Shown here: one piece after another, positions 34,102 through 46,047 of the stretch
Numbering within the stretch: the stretch's first letter is position 1
Layout: the number at the start of each line of letters is the position of its first letter
NCBI GenBank assembly: GCA_028538565.1
Contig: JAPQWN010000011.1
Coordinates: 30,939,001-31,003,000 of the forward strand
Direction: 5' to 3'
From: Umbellularia californica
Lineage: Eukaryota > Streptophyta > Magnoliopsida > Laurales > Lauraceae
DNA length: 64,000 nucleotides
Notes under the pieces: model-generated
Databases searched by the model: none
The model's input: only the letters and a program-made list of their open reading frames with translations
Told to the model about the DNA's origin: nothing
Made by a program: the position numbers and the translations under genes

Positions 34102-36245
34102 TTAAGAGGAGGGAGGAGGTACCTGATGGGCTTCAGGGACTTCAGGCTCTGGGTTGCGAGGAGGCTCGTTAATGCGATCTTGCTCTAGTTCTAGAGCGAG
34201 ACGCTGCAAGATCCTTGCATACTCTTCAAGATCAGGCATGGGAGCCAGATCCTCTTCTTTGTCTTCTCCGTGTGGCTCAACATAGTTGATTTCCACTGAA
34301 GCAATGACAGGTGCTGGGTTAACAGCATCTTCTTGTGCAGCCACTTGATCTTCTTCATCATCAGACCAGGATCCTTGTGGTTGCAAAGGGTTATACCAGA
34401 TTACTGGCATAAGGTGAGTTTCAGGAACCCATTCTTCGTCGGAGAGATACTCTCCTGTTTCAAGAGATTCCTCCCACTCGCCGATGTAGTTGGGCTCGAA
34501 TCCATCGTCGGTGTCGCTGGACTCGTATCCATCAATGGAGAATCCAACTACCGAGTTGCAAGAGTATGATGCCCCCTGCATGGCTTCTTTTTTAAATTGA
34601 GGTGGCATGAAATCACTGAGAGTGAAGTTTCTTACCGCCTTTGAAGTCTCTGAAAGGGACGTTTTTGTTGCCCCGAGTGAAGTGGTAGAGGCCTCTGCCT
34701 TTTCATGGACTTCTTGTTTTGGCTGGGTCTTCTCTTGCCGTTTGAGCCTGAGGAGATGTTTCCTAGCTTGCCTTCGCTGTTGAGCTGTCGGTTTTGTTTT
34801 TACGATCTCCCAGTTTTCATCTTCCAGGAGATCGGGATGTACCCATATGGGTTGTCTGTCTGGTGTCGGGCAAGGAACCAACACTTCGGACGTTTGAATT
34901 CTTTTTATCACCTTGAAGGAAGTAGTGATCTTCTTCTTCGGTGATTTTGGTGTTTGTCCACATGACACCATGTTGACGGAGGTAGTCCCATAGTTTTTGT
35001 CAAAGGTGATGACTCCATTTTTCCACATCTCGTTTATCTTCTCTCTCACAACAAAGCATTGATTGAGAGGATGCGAGACCATCTGGTGGTATGGACAGTA
35101 CCGAGGATCGTGGGTTTTGCCAACGTCTCCCGGTCTTTTGGGCTCTGGCAAAATGAGTTTGCCATTTGCTAGGAGAGCCTCAAAGATTTCTTCAACGTCT
35201 TCATCGAACGGATATTTCTTTTCTACTCGCTCTTTGAAGGCATCAGAGAGTTCAGGTCTCTTACCTGCAGCTCTGTTTTCAGCTTTCTTTGGTTGCTGAG
35301 GAGCTGACTTGGTTTGCACATTGAGGACCTCTTTCTTCTTTGGTTTAGAGGTTCCAATGGCGGTTGGCTCTTTTCTTGATGACTTCTGACTGTTGAGGTC
35401 TTTAATCACCGTTTCAGCTTCCATAGAAGCTTCCAGGAGTTCTCCCAGGTTTTTTGATTTGTTGCCGATGATCATGGAGCGTATTCTGGCTCTCATGTTG
35501 TTTCGGCAGATGTCGACTAGCGACGCTTGTGGCAATACATCCGAGCATTTGTACGCCATTGCTTTCCACTTGTGAATGAAGTCATAAGTCGACTCATTCT
35601 CTCCCTGTTTTAAGCTGCAGAGCTGAGCCATAGTAACAGGATGATCCTCACCTTGGAAGTGGGTCAGGAAGCGTGTCTCTAGCATGGCCCAGTTTTGGAT
35701 GGAGTCCTCCGGAAGAGTGGAGTACCTTTTAGGGTACTTGCAAAGAGGCGAATCTTAAGTGCATCTTGATCCGTGATAGCTCCCGTCAAAATCTTGAAGT
35801 GGATGACGTGCTGTCTGGCTGATCCTTTCCCCGTATATGTTTGGAGAGTAGGATGTTTGAATTTTGTGGGGAACGGGACCGAGTCCATCCATAAAGGATA
35901 TGGTGGCTTGATCCCATGCTCCTTGAGTATATCCTCTTCTTTTGCTTTGGCGAGGATACTGTCTACGTCCTTTTTGGTAAGGGCGCGTGACTCATTTTCT
36001 TCTCCATTTCCCTCGTTATTGCTATGATTCGGAGGAGGCTCATTGTTCACCTGATTTTGGACAACAAGGAGAAGGTTTTCCATCAGAGTTTCAATCCTCT
36101 GCTGGCCTTGTTCCAACTGCTGGATGCGTGTGAGCGCATCATCTTGAGGTGGATTCTGAGGTGGTGGCTCAGAACTTGTAGCCAAGACGTTCATCCCTCG
36201 GGATTCGAACGAAGAAACCGTCCTGGTGACTGAGCTGAGGCTCAT
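34102..36245 (-). pseudogene. gag: E3 gag (frameshifted, truncated after linker start)
   Basis: It starts at the Met of MSLSSVTRTVSSFESRG (36245), right after the ORF1 stop. A 16-bp deletion between two GTACC repeats at about 35722-35726 (E1 has 2391-2406 here) shifts the frame. The second part, from MLETRFLTHFQGED (35685), carries the capsid domain and the zinc knuckle CPYHQMVSHPLNQC and ends QVPPPSS with a TAA at 34102. In E1 the frame continues beyond this point. Confidence 0.85.
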
Positions 36246-36251
36246 TCTTTT

Positions 36252-37301
36252 TTATGAAGAGCTTGATGAAGGATTACTCTCCCATCCTTGGCTGGAAGGG
36301 GCAGGAGATTCTTCGGGATGTCCTTGTGTCCTGGTGACGCTACGGGTCACCGGACGTCGGACATGGATTTTTGATGCTGACTTTTGGCGTCTTCTGGTTT
36401 TTCCAACCATATGGACGGCAGCAACTTGGTCGGGTCTTTCTTTTTCGACCCATTTGTGGGAGACTTGAAGTGTAGGAGGCTGGGTCCGTTGCTTCTCTAG
36501 TCTCTTTTGTCGATATGACGCACGGCGGCGTGCTCGACGAGCGATTTGAGCTTCAGTCAGCTCTGGCTGGGCTCTGACGATGAAGGATGTGCTCCCTCGG
36601 GCGCAGCAGCCGAGCTTGTCTTCTTTGTAGCTAGGCAAGGACAGGATCCGGACCCGGTCCTTTGTCTGTTGCAGCGAAGCTTTGAACCTTTCGAGTTCGG
36701 CCCCTGTAGAGATGAAGGGTCGAACTGAAGGAGTGTAGGCCTTAGCAGGTGCTTGTAGAGGCCTGGTGATGCGTGATCTGATTCTGGGCTTGTGGGAGCA
36801 AGCCGGTTCATGCTAGGTTGACTTGGGAGTCAAGTTGGAGATGGGTCTCTCCTCTTTCATGTAGGCAAGAGGGTAGAACTAGTTCTCCTTGAGTGGGGCC
36901 AGGTATGCTGGCGTGGTGGATGTTTGAGACCTTCTTTGTTTTGGGGAAGGTCTTGGAGACCAAGTCTTAGGGTAGACCTGGTTGGTTGTTGGTTGAGGTT
37001 TCGCGGGGATGCCGCGGGTTTTGGGCTTTTGGACGCTCGCCTTTGGTGTCACGAGAGTGACACGTTGAGAGGCGATCTTCTGCTTTTTAGCAGGCGCAGC
37101 TTGTTCTTCGGGAAGTGGGAATGGTCCCAGTGTCCCGAAGACGATGGTCCGGGGATTCGAGGTCGACCCGGAGTTTAGAGAGTTGCCGAGGGAGTTGACG
37201 CTTCGGCAGCTGGCAGGGCGCTTGTAAGTGCGCTCGGTTTGCTTCTGTTGAAGCATGAGCTGGTGCTTGTTTTCATCGAAGATAATGGTTAAGGCTGCCA
37301 T
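36252..37301 (-). pseudogene. E3 ORF1, basic pre-gag protein (one internal stop)
   Basis: Same protein as E1 3052-3981, starting MAALTIIFDENKHQL at 37301. A TAG at 36881-36879 replaces the Gln codon of E1. The frame then continues to a TAA at 36254-36252, after a Ser run, just before the gag Met. This terminal stop is at a different codon from that of E1, and each element has TCA (Ser) where the other has TAA. Confidence 0.7.
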
Positions 37302-37824
37302 TGTTAGTTTCAAAAAAGTTCTGAAACAAGACCACATCCATTAGTAATCACAAGAATATAATGATCATAAATGGGAATTTCTATGGTTGTCTTTTCAAAT
37401 CGCTCAAGGGATATGACCCAAGCGACATGAAGAAGGCAAAAAGTCATAGATGGTACAATTGTTCTAACAGTAAGTATGGTGAGCCCAGGATGAGCGTTCC
37501 AGTGACTGCTAGAAGCAATTGTAAACCTAAATTCGACTTATCGAGAAGCAGGGCTTGCTCGAGATAAGAAGAATATAAGGTAGGAGTTACAAATGTGCCG
37601 GTCACAGATACAGTAGACCCTGAAAGGGCGTACCAGTATTGCTAGGCACAAATGTTGGAGATCGCATCCATGAGATGGGATTCTTTGTTTTGAAAGGTCA
37701 GAAATGGATTCGTCAAAGAGAGCAGGTGGCATTCCGATTCAAATACGGGCTCAACGATTTCCGCGAGCGCCAGTACTCAGAAGGGAAGAGACCACAATTT
37801 CTCGAATTTGAATCCAAAAGTGAC

Positions 37825-37861
<37 letters not shown>

Positions 37862-38965
37862 CAAGATTGGTTCCATCAAGGAGAGCAAATGGTATTCTGA
37901 TCTGAACACGGTCTCGGCGATTTCCGCGAGCGCCAGTGCTCAGAAAAGAAGAAACCAAAATTTCTCAGATCTGAAATCAAAAGTGACGAGTTTTTGGAGA
38001 TTTTTTTTTTTTGAAATGATTTTTTTTTATTTTATTATTATTATTTTTTATTATTATTTTTCTTTTTTAAAAACATATATTTTTATTTATTTTATTTTTA
38101 TTTTTATTTATTTTTTTCGAAGATTTTTGTTTTTTTTAAGATTTTTTTTTGAAAATCTTTTTTTTTATTTTTTTATTTTTTTTATTTTTAATTAATTTTT
38201 TAAGATTTAAAGACAAGAGAGTACACATAGGCTCCTAACCCGGTCTTATGAAACCTCAATTGATAGAATTGCCCCCAGGTAAGAGTAGGATTACTTAATG
38301 AACCCGTTTGGAGGACCCTTGCCTAGAACAGTCAAGCTGTCTCCACACTTTGGACAAGGCTTTTCTTGAATCAATCGTGATCAAAGAACGCAATTGGTTT
38401 AACCTTAGTGGTCTATGTCCTTTTTTTTTTTTTAATCCCAAATAGACTCATCGAAGAGAAACGATGGCCCAAAACCTTAGTCGAACGGGCTCAACATTTC
38501 TGCAAGCACCAAAGAACGATAGGATAGGATCAAAGTTTCTCAATTTTGAATCCGAACTAAGAAAACTGATTTTTTTATTAATTTTTTTTTGAAATCTCTA
38601 ATGAACTCATCGAAGAGAAACGATGGTCCAAAACCTTAGTCGAACGGGCTCAACATTTCTGCAAGCACCAAAGAACGATAGGATAGGATCAAAGTTTCTC
38701 AATTTTGAATTCAAACTAAGAAAACTGATTTTTTTTTTTTTTTTGAAAAGAGAAAGAATGGAAACAAACTCAAAGAAATAGAAATTTCCAAAAAATCCCA
38801 TCTCATTTTTTTTAGGATGCAAAATCCAACATAGGCTACCAGCTAGAAAGTAGCCAAGGAATCCGGAAAAGAAGTATAAGCATAGAGCAAAAAGTATGAT
38901 ATGCAAATATTTCATTTCCGAGCACCGTGTTCTCAAATGAACGAGTCCCACCGGGTGTGCCAGCT
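37302..38965 (-). other. E3 leader with two-copy tandem repeat and PBS
   Basis: Non-coding leader like that of E1. It has T-runs at 37829-37858 and 38000-38200, and two related units near 37700-37830 and 37860-37990. Two copies of the TCGAAGAGAAACGATGG repeat start at 38451 and about 38609. The primer-binding site candidate TGGCACACCCGGTGGGAC is at 38962-38945. Confidence 0.8.
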
Positions 38966-41539
38966 TGATGGAACGCGCTCCGAATGCCGTGGGTGCTACC
39001 GGGGTCGGCGGACGTGGGAGTCCGTCGGGTCCGGCCCTTTCGCGCCCGGGGGGCATGAAGCGTGCATCAACATTTCTTTTGTGTGGGTGTGCCAGATTTT
39101 CTATTTTACTTGGAATTGCAAGTGGTAATCCGGAGATCAACCGTCGCAAGTAAAAAGGAAATCAACTTCTTTCAAGTTTTCCATTGCACAAATATTTAAG
39201 AAAAGAGACATTTTCTTGGTTTGCCGTGAAAGGCGATTTTGTTTGGCATTTATAGCCGATTTTGGCGTTTATAGCCGATTTACAATTCTCATCAATAATG
39301 AAAGACAAGAGTTGTGATTTTTGTCTCTTTTAGAAAAATACAAACTACAATGAAAAGCAAGAAAAGGAGGATCTAACTTCTCAGGAGATTGTGGGGGACT
39401 CGTTCAGATTGACGGTCGCAAGCCATGTATGGGCTCCGCCATCATCCATGCAGATGAGAACAGAGGATGCTCTTGATTTGCTTGGCTTGGCTATAACCTC
39501 AGATTTTTAGAGGACAAAGACCAAGAGGAGGTCCTATGTCCGATAAAAAGCTAAGTAGACAGGCTGAAAAGCCACGTCTAAGCCATTGGAGGCAGCGGGA
39601 GAAGGCAAGGACCTTGGGGGGGGGGGGTACCCCCCAAGGGACTTTTGTCACCTTGTAGTGGTGGCCGATGCAGAACTTCAGCAGAGTTTTTCTCTCTTTT
39701 TCTTTCTCTCAGATTTCTGGATCTGTGGTGCTTTGGAAGTGATCTCCGATTGATCGATCCGGATTTCAATGGAATGCTCTCCTATTTATAGGCTTTTGGT
39801 AGCCATTTAGGAGAGTTTATGGGCTTTAATGGCTTTAATGGGAGGAGTTACAAGATTTATTTCTTGATTTTGTAACTCTTTTTTCCTTGAATCTGATTGG
39901 CCGATGGAGATTAAGGGCTTTTAATCACCTTAATTACCATAATGGGAGGAGTTTCATGGGTTAAATGCCATGAATCAATTGACTTGTAACTCCCAAATGC
40001 TTGCTTCTGATTGGGCCGTCCAAAGAAATGAATTAATGACTGCAATAAAGCTAGTCAATTAACCACATTAATTGGTCGCCGAGCAGTCGAAGAGTCGCGG
40101 GCCGTGCCGTGTGTTCTGGAATTCTTCTGGCAATGATCATCGATGGATCTTCATGCTGATCGACATCGGATGAACATGTAACTTCAGACAGTGATAGCTA
40201 AGAGCGGGCCGGTGACATCTGTCCTGTCGATTTTTCGATCGATTGGGCGGAAAGTACACTTTTTTGGTCGACCGGTTGGCGATCAATGTTGATTTTGATA
40301 CTTTTGGAGGTTGACCTGTGATTTTGACGGATGTCGGAGGACATGAGTCAATTTCAAGCACTAAAAATCACATTTTCAGGAAACCACAGGGGCCAAAGTG
40401 CGCGAAACGTGAAAAAGGACGGAAAAACGGGTCACCGGCGAAAAATCCGGTGACCCGGACTTCCATGGTCGCCGGCGACCATGGGCCGGCGACCCTGGGC
40501 CATGGTCGCGGGCTGCGACCCTGGGGGTTTTTCCCTTGTTTTTGGTTCGTTTTGTGGTCTTTTTCGTTGCCGTTTTCTTCTGTATTTTTCCTGACATTTC
40601 TTCTCATTTATTGGCTTGATTTCCCTGTAGAAAACCTGATGAGAATCCTTGCATTTTTAGAGTGCAAAGTTTCCAATTTTCCGGGAAAGCCGAAGACTTT
40701 GTCGCGTAGAGCTGCTGATTTTCCGCCAGAAGCTGAAACTTGGTCAAACGATGTCGGAATGACCTGAAATTTGAGGTGAAGCCTCCTGAGCAATAAATAA
40801 GACCAACCATAGGCTTTTGTTTGAGTTTTGAAGCCGTTTGGGGTCCCATCGATGCTTCACTTAATTTTGATGCGGGGAAAATGCCGAGCTTTGATATGTG
40901 GCCAAACGATGTCCGATTGACCTGAAATTTGACGGGGAGCCTATTGGAGTCATTTTGAGACGTTCCATGGGCTCCGTTTTGGATGTCATGGTCCTGGGTT
41001 GCTCCGCCGCCGGTAGGCTTGATTTTCTCTCGGAGCATCGAAACCTGGTCAAACGTTGTCGGAATGACCTGAAATTTGACGTGCAGCCTTTTGGAAGCAT
41101 GTTGAAGCCACTCATGCACTTGGTTTGATGAGCGAAGGCTTCGGTGGTTCCCGCCGCCGGGAGGCTTGATTTTGCTGCTCGAGCATTGATGGAGGGTCAA
41201 ACGTTGTCGGTTTGACTTGAAATTTGGCATGGAGCCCTTTTGAGACATGCTGGAGTCATCCGTAGGCTCTGATCGAAGTTTTTACGTCTCCGATGATGTC
41301 GCCGCCGGGAGCGCCATTTTAGCTGTCGGAGAAGCGAAGTTAGGCCAAATGATTCTGAAATGGCCCGAAACTTCATGTGTACTCTTCTCTTGGCTATCTT
41401 GAAGGATCTTGCAGTTTTTTTTTTATTCTGACAAGATTTGATTTTTTTGGAGAAGTTGCATTGCCTATTTATGGCAGGTTGCGACTTCATGCAGCTTTCT
41501 TGATGTTGAAGAGGCAAAGTGACATTTTTGGTGTCAACA
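38966..41539 (-). repeat. E3 5' LTR (LTR-D), 2574 bp
   Basis: The ends match LTR-C: TGATGGAACG at 38966 and GGTGTCAACA at 41539 on the plus strand. TATA box near 39785, GC palindrome at 40463-40484 and five U3 repeat units. The frames in it are repeat products, not genes. Confidence 0.93.
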
Positions 41540-41544
41540 AAGCC
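41540..41544. repeat. E3 target site duplication, right copy (AAGCC)
   Basis: Five bases next to the E3 5' LTR end (GGTGTCAACA). See the left copy at 22715-22719. Confidence 0.75.
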
Positions 41545-42453
41545 TACTACCTTCATCGGCTAATCACAAGCCATGAAAAAGGAGTTACACAATCAACTTG
41601 TAACTCCCCATCAATTCTCTCATCATGGCCATCAATGTCAATAAACACCTCATGGCTACCAAAAACCTATAAAAAGAGGTGAGTTCCAAAAAAAAAAAAG
41701 AGGGAATCCAAAGTGAAATCCCACGCTCTGAAAATCCAGAAAATTCAAGAGAGAGACGAAGCCCTGCTGCTTTGCTCCCGGAAGCACCACAAGGTGTCAA
41801 CGTCCCTTGGGAGGCCACCCCCCCCCCCCCCCCCAAGGTCTCCTCCTTCTCCAACATGGCCTAAATGCGGCTTTTCAGCCCGTTTACTTGGTTTTTTTAT
41901 TGGATATGGGACCTCATCTTGGTCCTTGTCCTTTAAAAAACTAAGGTTAGGAGCCAAGCCAAAGAATCAAGGCATCAACCGTTCTCATTTGAAGGACGAT
42001 GGCGAAGTCCATACATGATTGCGACCGTCGATCTCAACGTGTCCCCACAATCTCCTGAGAAGTTAGATCCCTTTTCTTACTTTTATATTGTAGTTTGTAT
42101 TTCTTAAAGAGACAAAAAGAAATCTCAATTCTTGTCTTTCATATTTGATGAGTTTTGTAAAATCGCCTTTCACAGCAAACAAACAAAAACGCCTCCTACG
42201 GCATTCTAAAAAACAAACTTGTCTCTTTTCTTAATATTTATGCAATTTGAAAAGTTAGAAATAAGGATTGATTTCCTTTCCACTTGTGAAGGTGAATCTC
42301 CGGATCATCACCATTCCAAATTCCAAGTCGAAAGTAAATCTGGCATACCCGTACAAAAAAATGTTGATACCCGCAATTTTCCCTCCTCCGTCGAGACCCA
42401 GGTCAGCCCCCGGGGTGCGGAAGGAGAGGACGGAAGATTCCAAGGGTCCATCA
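41540..42453 (+). repeat. E2 3' LTR, second part (TATA, R, U5)
   Basis: It continues the E2 LTR after E3: AAGCCTACTACCTTCATCGG, then CCTATAAAAAGAGG as TATA box (about 41668), down to ...GGGTCCATCA at 42453. It aligns with LTR-A positions about 6790 to 5810 reversed. Together the two parts give an LTR of about 2.53 kb, as expected. Confidence 0.85.
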
Positions 42454-42659
42454 CATGGTGTCAAAAAAAACTAAAAAACTAATTTTTGGGTGATATGATG
42501 AGAACCCTAATTTCACAAAAGTCATGCAATGTTATGGATTTTGACCAAGATTCCAACTTAGATGCTCAAATGCATGAAATCATGAAATTAAGTATAATTC
42601 TATGCAATTAACCTAATTAAGTCCACAAATGCATATAAAATGATGAATGAAAGCTACAA
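42454..42659. other. Unassigned AT-rich spacer
   Basis: Between the E2 LTR end and the first recognisable copia sequence. No gene, promoter or repeat was recognised. It may be part of the copia element. Confidence 0.4.
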
Positions 42660-44371
42660 TTTTGTGCTCCTATCAATTGTCGTTGATGAATCTGATCAAG
42701 TTGGGAGCGCTTTACGTGATGATGAAGTTAAGAATTGTTGAGTAGTCTACCCCCATGACAAAAAGAAGATAGTACTCCTTTTACATCTATGATGCCCTCA
42801 AGGTTAATGAAGGACCATAAACTAGATAATATCATTGGAGATCTCAAAAAATGGGTCGTGACAAGAAGACAGGTTCATAGTCTGTGTGCTCACTATTCAT
42901 TTGTCTCACATATTGAGCCCAAGAATTTTTCTAAAGCAGAAAAGAAAACTGAGTGGATTGATGCAATGCAAGAAAAGTTAAATCTGCTTAAAAAGAATGA
43001 TGTTTGGAATCTTGTTCCTTTACCCGAAGGCAAAAGTCCAATTGGCACCACATGGATTTTCAAGAACAAATTGGATGAATCAGGAAACGTGGTAAGAAAC
43101 AAAGATAGACTTGTAGGTAAAGGGTATGCTCAAGTTGAAGGAATTGATTTTAATGAGTAGCATGGGAATTAATTTGTTTTAGATGGATGTGAAGAGTGCA
43201 TTTGAAAATGGTGAAACAGAGGAAGATGCATATGTGACACAACCTGAAGGTTTTAAAGATCCTCATCACCCAGAATATGTATTTAAATTAAAGAAAGAAC
43301 TTTATGGCTTGAAACAAGCTCCAAGGGGTATGAGAAGCTCACAAGTCACTTAATAGAAAATGACTTTGATTGTGGAAATGCGGACAAGACCTTCATCAAG
43401 AAAGTTGATCAAGACATTTTCATTGCTCATATATACGTTGATGACATAGTCTTTAGATCCACGTCAGAACAACTTGCTCAAGGATTCTCTAAATTGATGA
43501 GCTCTACATTTGAGATGAGTTTGGTAGGACCTCTTCAATTCTTTCTTGGGTTACAAGTTAGTCAGATTGAGAACATAGTCAATCCAAGTTTGTCCTAGAA
43601 ATTGTGAAAAAGTTTGGTTTAAAAGACTCTAAGGCTAATTACAACCCCATGGGATCTACTACTAAACTCTCAAGTGATCTTCAAGGCAAGAAAGTAGATC
43701 AAAAGCTTCATAGAAGCATGATAGGAAACCTCCTTTACTTTACAGTTAGCAGATCAGATCTCTTTTCTAGTGTTGGAATGTGTGCTAGTTATCAATCTGA
43801 TCCACATGAGTCTCATTTTAAGGAAGTCAAACGTATCATTAAATATGTTCATGGGACCTCACATTATGGCATCTGGTATCCTCGTGATTCAACGTTGCAA
43901 TTGATTGGATATAGTGACGCAGATTGCACAGGATTAATAAATGATAGGAAAAACATTAGTGGTTGTTGATACTTCCTTGGTAACTGTCTAGTAGTTGGGC
44001 ATAGCAAAACGCGAAATTATGTATCTTTGTCTACTGCAGAAGCGGAATACATTACTACAGGTAGCTTTTGTGCCCAATTATTATGGATGAAACAAATCCT
44101 TTGGGTTTATAATGTTCCACAACAATGCATACCTATCATATGTGGCAGTTCTATTACCATCAGTATCTCTAAGAATCCTATTCAACACTTGCACAAAGCA
44201 CATCGACATTCGTTATCATTTTCTGCGCAATTAACTGATCAGGGCAACATTGAGTGGATTTTTGTTCCCACAGATGCTCAATTGGCCGATCTCTTTACTA
44301 AACCCCTTGGAAATGATTGGTTCATCAAATTAAGGCATCAATTGGGTATTGGCCCTTGCCCCGATCACTAA
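42660..44371 (+). pseudogene. pol: E4: Ty1/copia pol fragment, RT and RNase H (SIRE-like), degraded
   Basis: Recognisable order: PSRLMKDHKLDNIIGDL linker, start of RT (WIDAMQEKLNLLKKNDVWNL, then WIFKNKLDE) at 42789-43160, and a broken middle with MDVKSAF, LYGLKQAP and YVDD motifs (43180-43450). RNase H follows: YSDADCTG at 43911-43934, then AEAEYI, and an end DLFTKPL (about 44290). There are several stops and frame changes between 43160 and 43600 and near 43970. Integrase and gag are missing on the left. The following GGGGGAGA-rich stretch and the LTR type fit the SIRE/Maximus group. Confidence 0.88.
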
Positions 44372-44788
44372 ACCATTAGTGTCACAATCACATGTTCCTA
44401 CATTTCACTTTTAAAGTTTTATTATAAATAGGTGCTACTAACAGTGTCTTGTGTTTCATTGTTAATGAGTAAGTTCATTTACAATTAGATGTCAAAGGGG
44501 GAGAGAAAATGGCAAGTCAATTCAAGATCTGACTGCCTAAGGGGGAGGAAAGCTATATTGGTGAATTTTTCAGTCATGCTTGTATTGAGGGGGAGAAACA
44601 AGCCTTAGGAAGTTTCAAGTAGTTCTTTCAAATGTTCCCACGAGCAAAATCCATATCTCTCTAATATCCAAATGCTCCCTAATATCCAAAGCTCCCCAAG
44701 GTCCAAAGAAAAAGATGTCCAAGCTTCATAGAAAAAGAGAGAGAGCTCAAGCTTCATGGGTTGCCATCAAATTGCAAAAGGGGGAGAT
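44372..44788 (+). other. E4 tail between pol and 3' LTR, with PPT
   Basis: Non-coding, with repeated GGGGGAGA phrases (44498, 44541, 44589, 44780). The last, AAAAGGGGGAGAT, lies directly before the LTR and is the probable polypurine tract. Confidence 0.65.
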
Positions 44789-46047
44789 TGTTAGTCATTT
44801 TTGTTGCAATTTGATTGGATGCATTAATTTTTATCATAGCTTAGTCTCTCACACACTCATATCTTTTAATCATGGAATCTTCATGCATTTTTTATGTTTG
44901 GCATCATGTAGTTTACACTTAACCTTTATGCATGATTTAAACTCTTCATTTTGTTTCATAAGTTTTATCAAATGGAGTTTTGAAAATTCATGCATAAACA
45001 TGCTTTGAATCACATTTTGAAACTCTATTTTAAACATGTTAATCTTTACTCAAGTCTAGTTCTCCTTGACCAAGATTCCCCTTTTCAAAAGTTATTTTCA
45101 CATTCATATATCAGGGAATGTTCAGTCAACCCTCGATCAAAGTATTAGAATGAAAAAAAAGGGTTTTGCACTTCGGTGAGTTGTAGGTCAGCTATCGGTT
45201 AACCGACATGCGTTCAGTTAACCGACATATGGAAGTTTGGTCAATTAAATTCAAATTTTTATGACCATTGGAGTTCGGTTAACCGAACAAAAATTCGGTT
45301 AACCGACCAGAGCTTTTTGGGATTTGTGCCCACACTTTTGAGTCTTTTGAGGGCCAAAGAAGGAGAAGCATTTATGGTTTGTTCATCATTTTAAACATAT
45401 GTGCATCATTGAATCTCTTTATCTCTCATTTATGGTTTTCTCCTTTGAGTAATTTATGAGCATTAAATTTCAAAAAGAAATAGAGGGTTTCAAGTATATG
45501 CATCATTCATAAATCTTTGTATTCACCATGCATATGCTTTGAATTAATATTACACTTTTAGATCAACCTATGTCAATAGGCATCAATATGTACTTAAATG
45601 AGTTTCTCTTCGTGCATTCTTAGGCATAGAATTTAGAGAAACAATATTATGTTGTAAAGGTTATTGCTAAGCCTTGGAAAAGCACAAGTGGTTGTAAAGG
45701 TTGATGTTAAGCCTTTGAAAAGCATAAGTGATTGTACGGTTAGAGGTGAGCCTAAACCTCGAATTGAGATAGTGGAAAATCCGATAGGAAAACTAGGAGT
45801 AAATGAAGGCATGTTTGCTGAACCACTATAAATCTCTTGTCTTGGTGGATGATTACAAGTGTGTATGGTTGATGATCTTAATCCATGCTTATGGTTGATT
45901 TGTTTATTTGTATGGTTATTGATTATATGCTTAATGTTTAGATCATATGTCTATGCACTTCTTAGAGACATCACATGTATTCAAATTAAATGACCTTCAC
46001 GAAAGCATAATTTGTTATAGGAATTTAAAATTGGTCTAAACCCAACA
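44789..46047 (+). repeat. E4 copia 3' LTR, about 1259 bp
   Basis: It starts TGTTAGTCAT right after the PPT. The proposed end is ...CTAAACCCAACA, giving TGTTAG / CCAACA inverted ends. TATA box CTATAAATC at 45826-45834. Four TCGGTTAACCGA-like palindromes lie at 45190-45310. The right end is inferred without a second LTR for comparison. Confidence 0.65.

Larger units (their letters stand above)
22720..41539 (-). mobile_element. E3: Tat-type Ty3/gypsy element, both ends present, internally deleted
   Basis: Minus-strand order: 5' LTR (41539-38966), PBS, leader, ORF1, gag, integrase, spacer, antisense accessory gene, PPT, 3' LTR (25288-22720). Total 18,820 bp. The flanks are AAACC (22715-22719) and AAGCC (41540-41544), read as a 5-bp target duplication with one later change; E1 has AAGCC at this LTR position. 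Protease, RT and both RNase H domains are missing, so it needs another element for transposition. Confidence 0.92.
9911..42453 (+). mobile_element. E2: older Tat-type Ty3/gypsy element, 3' part, split by E3
   Basis: Plus-strand order: end of the protease-RT linker, RT, RNase H, second RNase H, integrase, repeat-rich spacer, antisense accessory gene, PPT, 3' LTR. E3 (22720-41539) sits inside the 3' LTR. The 5' part of E2 lies left of the window beyond X and E1. The many stops in pol and the strongly diverged LTR show it is the oldest of the three. Its own length in the window is about 13.7 kb without E3. Confidence 0.85.

Noticed and set aside
42453..42475. A primer-binding site after the E2 LTR (TGGTGTC)
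   Set aside because: The LTR is preceded by a PPT and is a 3' LTR. The bases do not match the E1/E3 site.
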